Made by a program: the position numbers and the translations under genes
Part shown: positions 59,378 through 64,000 of the stretch, piece by piece
How the letters are laid out: the number at the start of each line of letters is the position of its first letter
Numbering within the stretch: position 1 is the stretch's first letter
Notes under the pieces: model-generated
Seen by the model: the letters and a program-made list of their open reading frames with translations, nothing else
What the model was told of the DNA's origin: nothing
Database searches by the model: none
Origin: Panax quinquefolius
Taxonomy: Eukaryota > Streptophyta > Magnoliopsida > Apiales > Araliaceae
Direction of reading: 5' to 3'
Assembly (NCBI GenBank): GCA_020205615.1
Contig: CM035156.1
Span: 13,832,123-13,896,122 of the forward strand
DNA: 64,000 bases

Positions 59378-61901
59378 TGTAAGACCCCATCTTTTATAAA
59401 TAAAGATGAATTTTTCTATAAATATTATTTTTGAATATTATGGAATAAATTTGATATAATGTTATAGTTGTGGGTAATATTTATAAATTTTGCAAAGTAT
59501 GCAAGTTGTTATAAAATATTCGTTTGGTTGGGGAATATTCTTTTTGTTAGGAATATTCGTATAATGGCTCAATCATTGGTGGACCCCACAATGTAATTAT
59601 TTTTGGATTGAGAAAACGACAAAAAAATATTTTATAAAAATAACTACGGAGGTGTTACCGTTAAAACTGTTGAACTACCCTATGGTAAAAGTACAATGAA
59701 TACTGCCAGAGTTGCATAGTAGCACACTCAGTATTGATTATCGATGCTTACGTGAGAAGTCACTCACCTTTATGCTCAATTATTGCTACAAAGAATTGCG
59801 CTTTTATCATATCTCTTATATTATTGATTCAATTATTGTCACAAAGATCATCTCAGATAATATGTTATAGTATTAAATCAATAATTGAGACGACATGTTA
59901 TAAATGATTAATAATTGTTGAAAGATTAAATATGTGTTGATGAAAAAAAATGATTTGTGGTAAGTTTGATTATTTTATGGGGGCTCATATGTCATCATCT
60001 AAGAGTCTCTTCATCAATAGTAATTACCTTCGTCAATAGTAATTACCCTTGTGAATAGTATTTACCTTCGTCAATAGTAATTACCTTCGTCAATAGTAAT
60101 TACCCTTGTGAATAGTATTTACCTTCACAATATAGAATTACCCTTGTGAATAGTATTTACCTTCAATAGTATTTACCTTCGTTAATAGTAATTACCTTTA
60201 CTGGACGTCGAACCACTTGTCGCTTCACATTACAGCGCCGAACCACTTGTCGCTTCACATTACAAAGGCCAAACCAATTAAATCGAGCCATTTGCGCTTT
60301 TCACACTACTAAAGTGCTAAGCTAGAAATCTTCTATAAATAGAGGCCTAGGGCTTCATTATTTTCACTTAATTCATTCAAGCTATAGAGAGAGAAATAGA
60401 GAGAATAAGAGAGAAAAAAGAAGAGTATTTTGTTACTACACCGCCGCAGATTCAATCTTCTACCAAATGTAAGGGTGTTATTCTTTCTTATTCATGAAGA
60501 GAACTGTTGTTATTCCATTGCTTATTATTCTCGTTGGAATAACTCAGATAATGCTGGGTTTACCCCTATACTTGGTGACATTCTTCTATGATTCTGCTGG
60601 AACATCCTCGTCATGTGTTTTACACCGACCGGTTCCGCTTTTATTATTCTCGCTGGAACATCCTGCGTCACAGGTTTTTACACCTAACCGGTTCCGCTTC
60701 TTTATTATTATGTTGGAATATCCTATCCGTGTGTTTTACACCTGATCCGGTTCTCGCTCTTTATTATTATTCTGTTGGATCATCCCGCTTGGGTGTGAAT
60801 TTCACCCCTGACCGTTCCGTTATTATTATTCTCGTTGAATAACTCGTCTATGCGCGGCACCGCATGCATGGTAATTTCTTTTGTTATTCCATTCTTTATT
60901 ATACCCAAATTGGTTAAAACTTTGACTTCTATACTCCATGAAATTAGTGGAATATCCTCGATATTTGCGCTTCATCCAAAGATCTTTTCATGGAAATATT
61001 CTTCCGATCATTCTTGAATTTTACTCTACAAAACAAAGATCATGTTGACAATTTGGACGTTAATAATTCCTGGATAAAATAATTCTTGAACTTGTTTTAT
61101 CAATTCTTATATCATTGTCATCATCCTCATGTTATATTATGTTGAAAGTCATCTCGCGGCCTCAGTAGTGCATAGATAGACTTGGTATGATTATGACCAG
61201 AGACTATTCGGTGTAATCATGACCGTAATGTTACAAATGATGTGATAAAAATCCTCAAAGGTCAGTAGTGCATCGGTGGACGATTGTTGGCATGATCATG
61301 ACCATTAATGAATACACAAATATTCTTGGCCGTAGTGCATGAATAATTGTGGTAGTGATACTAAAGAATATCCTCGGTCAGTAGTGCGGGGGTGATTCGA
61401 TGATGTGGAATATTTATTAAAGTCGAGTCTCAAATATAATGAAGATGAAAAACCTTTAAAACCTAAAAGATAGTAGACTTTATTTTCTACTTGACTCTTT
61501 TAATGGATCGTGATATTCCACCGCAGCTTAAACCGTTGTCTATTGTATTTTATCGGTTTAACATTGTTGAAGACTATTGATAATTTATTCTCCATTATCT
61601 TAGTCATAATATTTCTTCTTTGGGCTAGTTGAGCTCACCCTTTCTTTCACTGTTGTTCTTCAGAAATGAGAATATATATTTGGGACGAGTCTGGGAAACG
61701 AGTGATGGTCTTGAAGATAAGATTAGTAGTCCTCACTATTCATTCGTGAAATAGTGTGATAATAATTGTAATGAGGACTCCTTTTTGAGTTTGTATAATA
61801 TCTAGTAGACGATATTTGTATTTAAACTCACAGCTTTATGTCGTATTGCACACTTTACGCTTATGTTAGTAAGTCAGATTTAAATTACATACTACGTAAG
61901 T
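59378..61901 (+). repeat. + strand LTR nested in element A-right, interrupted near its end
   Basis: It starts TGTAAGACCCC and follows the LTR at 12725-15317 almost to its end (TATA box at 60334-60341, U3 units at 60010-60300). It stops at CTACGTAAGT, a few dozen bases before the expected GGCGTCACA, where a - strand element begins. Whether it is a solo LTR or one of a pair cannot be told. Its U3 array of AATAGTAATTACC units is longer than in the complete element (about 60015-60195). Confidence 0.88.
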
Positions 61902-64000
61902 TGTGACGCCCCAAAAATAGGTATACATCACCCATTCTCGAGTTGTCAATACATGGTACGTAAACAACTACAACTTTATTATTACAACAAGAAACTGTGA
62001 GTTTGAATACAAATATTATCTTCTAGACAATATCTATTACTCAAATAAATCCTCATCACATTTATTGATATATTATTTTACAAAATGGTGAGGACTACTA
62101 AACAATCCTTTCTAAAACCTTCATTCCATACCCCACTGCACTCGCTTATATTCTCGCCTCCCGAGAAAAAATGGAACAAAAGGAAAAGGGTGAGCTCAAC
62201 TAGCTCAAGAAAGAATATTATGACTAAGATAATATACAACAAATTATCGTTAGTCTTCAACAGGAAAAATATAATAGAATACAATAGACAACAAATTTTA
62301 AATCAATATTCGCAATGAAATAATAATTCATTAGAAGAGTTAAGTAGAGAATGCAAACTACTATCTTCTATGTATGAATTTAAAAGTTCATCGCTCATCT
62401 TTTATCCTGAACATCAATCAATATACATCCGAATCAAATATTCATCTTTGCACTACAGCCAAAGATATTCATCATTGGTCATGTTCATTTAAACACTGCT
62501 CATCTTTGCACTACGCACGCCAAGGATATATTTTTTTCAGAATCATTCATCTTTTGCACTACAGCCAAAGATATTCTTAAGAAATCATTCATCTTTGCAC
62601 TACAGCCCAAAGATATTCCATAATATCATCATTTAAGACCGAGGATAATGAAAAATATTTTTTTTTAAAAAACGAATCCAAAGGAAAACAAAATGACAAG
62701 GATTAAGGATTAAGGATTCGTACTTGGTTTTATCCACGCCCAAAAATACCTCAAAAATAATCATAGTGGTGTAAAATTCAAGAATGATCAAAACATGGAT
62801 ACAATCGAGTTAGTATCCGTAATAGATGTTTTGGACGAAAAGAAGAAATTTTATTTTTCTATGAATAAGACCGTATCGTGAATAGTGGTCAGATATCGTG
62901 AATAAAGGCCGATACGTGAATAAGAACTCTCGACACCAAAAGATAGAAATTCCACAAAACATCTTTACGCTTCATGAATAGTACTTTCGTGAATAAGAAC
63001 TCGTGAATAAGAACTCGCTGAATAAGAATCGTGAATAAGAACTCATGAATAAGTACCCATGAATAGTAACCCCCGACATGAAAAAGTTCCAAATTTGATA
63101 AAAACTTCGGATCAACATTTCAAAGATAATGATATTGAAGAAATAATATCATTACAAAAAAAATAATATCCCTTACCTCGAAAGATCAAGATTTCTAGCT
63201 AGAATAATGGTATAGTATCAAGGAAACTTGCACCGCCTAGCAATACTCAAAGTATACTCAAAATACTCACAAGAATACGCTCAATAATATAGAGAGAAAA
63301 CTTCAGTTTAAAAGTGATTTTCAATTCTAACCCAAGACCCTATTTATAGAAATCGCTTAGAACACCAAAGCGTAAAATTTAATATATTAATAATATTATT
63401 TTTCCACATCTTCCTACGCACACCATCAAATGAAATCAACCACTAACACATGTCCCATAAGTGACAAAAACGTTTTCATGCAAAAGTTACTTAAAACTCT
63501 AAAAAATGATAATCAATTAATCCGAACTTCAATAATTCATAATAAATAGCCCTTTCATCGTAAAATTCAAATCTTAAGAAGTTTTTATAGGAAATTCAAT
63601 TCTCTACAACTTTGCAAAAGAAAGTTTTTCCAAATTCCAAATAGAAATTGACCGAAATCCACAAACCAAGCATTTTACGTGCTATAATCAAATTTCTCAC
63701 CAATAAATGGGGTCCACCGACATGTTTAACATGTTTTAAACATTTATTGCAACAAAAATACTCTTCCTCCTCAGATACTCATATATCCCACATTCGTTGT
63801 AAAATATCACCGTTAATATATTATTAAAATAATATATTTAAATGAATTATTTTATCGTAAAAGATAAAATATTAATTTTCAACAATTGTCATTTTAAAAT
63901 TTTTCAATGGTAAATACTTATCCCAACTACCCTTGAAGTCTAGGACACAGAGTCTTAATAGATCTTCAAGAGTTTGAATAGTCCTCTCCGATTGTTCATC
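61902..64000 (-). mobile_element. Divergent - strand LTR, innermost in the nest (runs off window)
   Basis: It begins TGTGACGCCCC with the AGGTATACATCACCCA block of this superfamily and then diverges. It has CTTTGCACTACAGCCAAAGATAT-type units (62440-62620), a GAATAAGAACTCGTGAATAAG-like tandem array (62880-63075) and a reverse TATA motif (CTATTTATAG near 63349-63358). Its other end is beyond 64000. No coding sequence. Confidence 0.75.
62880..63075 (-). repeat. Short tandem array in the innermost LTR
   Basis: Imperfect 14-17 bp units built on GTGAATAAGAACTC occur at least eight times. They occupy the U3 position where the other LTRs have the AATAGTAATTACC or CACTTGTCG units. Confidence 0.8.

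Overview
The window is nuclear DNA from a flowering plant, most likely a eudicot. It has GT-AG introns, a plastid-targeted Calvin-cycle enzyme, a PLS-class pentatricopeptide (PPR) protein, a plant-type NEN exonuclease, Stowaway MITEs, and a large mass of long-LTR Ty3/gypsy retrotransposons. No tRNA, rRNA, CRISPR or bacterial feature was seen.

Layout. 1-7484 is retrotransposon: the 3' part of a + strand Ty3/gypsy element (internal part 1-3717, 3' LTR 3718-6134) sitting in a - strand LTR remnant (6135-7484). 7485-11613 holds an SBP-box gene fragment, a local duplication, a Helitron-like 3' end and unrecognised exon-like pieces. 11614-29246 is an old Tat-like Ty3/gypsy element. Two younger insertions split it: a complete Tekay/Del-like chromovirus with LTRs of about 2.6 kb (12725-22779) in its gag, and a 3.9 kb solo LTR with a perfect 5-bp target duplication (24583-28488) in its protease.

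29.2-53.9 kb is a gene island. RPE (ribulose-phosphate 3-epimerase, + strand, nine exons, 284 aa) is followed by a convergent intronless PPR gene (- strand, 474 aa). Divergent from the PPR gene is a NEN-type DEDDh exonuclease gene (+ strand, six exons, 475 aa). A 2.65 kb solo LTR with a perfect target duplication lies 78 bp upstream of the PPR start codon, inside the PPR/NEN intergenic region. Intron 2 of the NEN gene carries a 6.6 kb antisense Ty3/gypsy element. Stowaway MITEs lie in RPE intron 4 and downstream of the NEN gene.

53856-64000 is a nest of at least four LTR elements placed one inside another in alternating orientation. Only their left halves are in the window.

The three host genes are intact by reading frame and splice sites, and nothing suggests that they work together: RPE acts in the plastid pentose-phosphate/Calvin cycle, the PPR protein probably in organelle RNA processing, and the NEN protein in DNA/RNA degradation. 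The most unusual material is in the retroelements. One non-autonomous family, present as two inverted copies about 50 kb apart, has RT-RNase H-integrase replaced by LTR-derived non-coding sequence plus a ~59 bp tandem array. Differences between repeat copies cluster in short indels, so some apparent frameshifts in the elements may be assembly errors rather than mutations.
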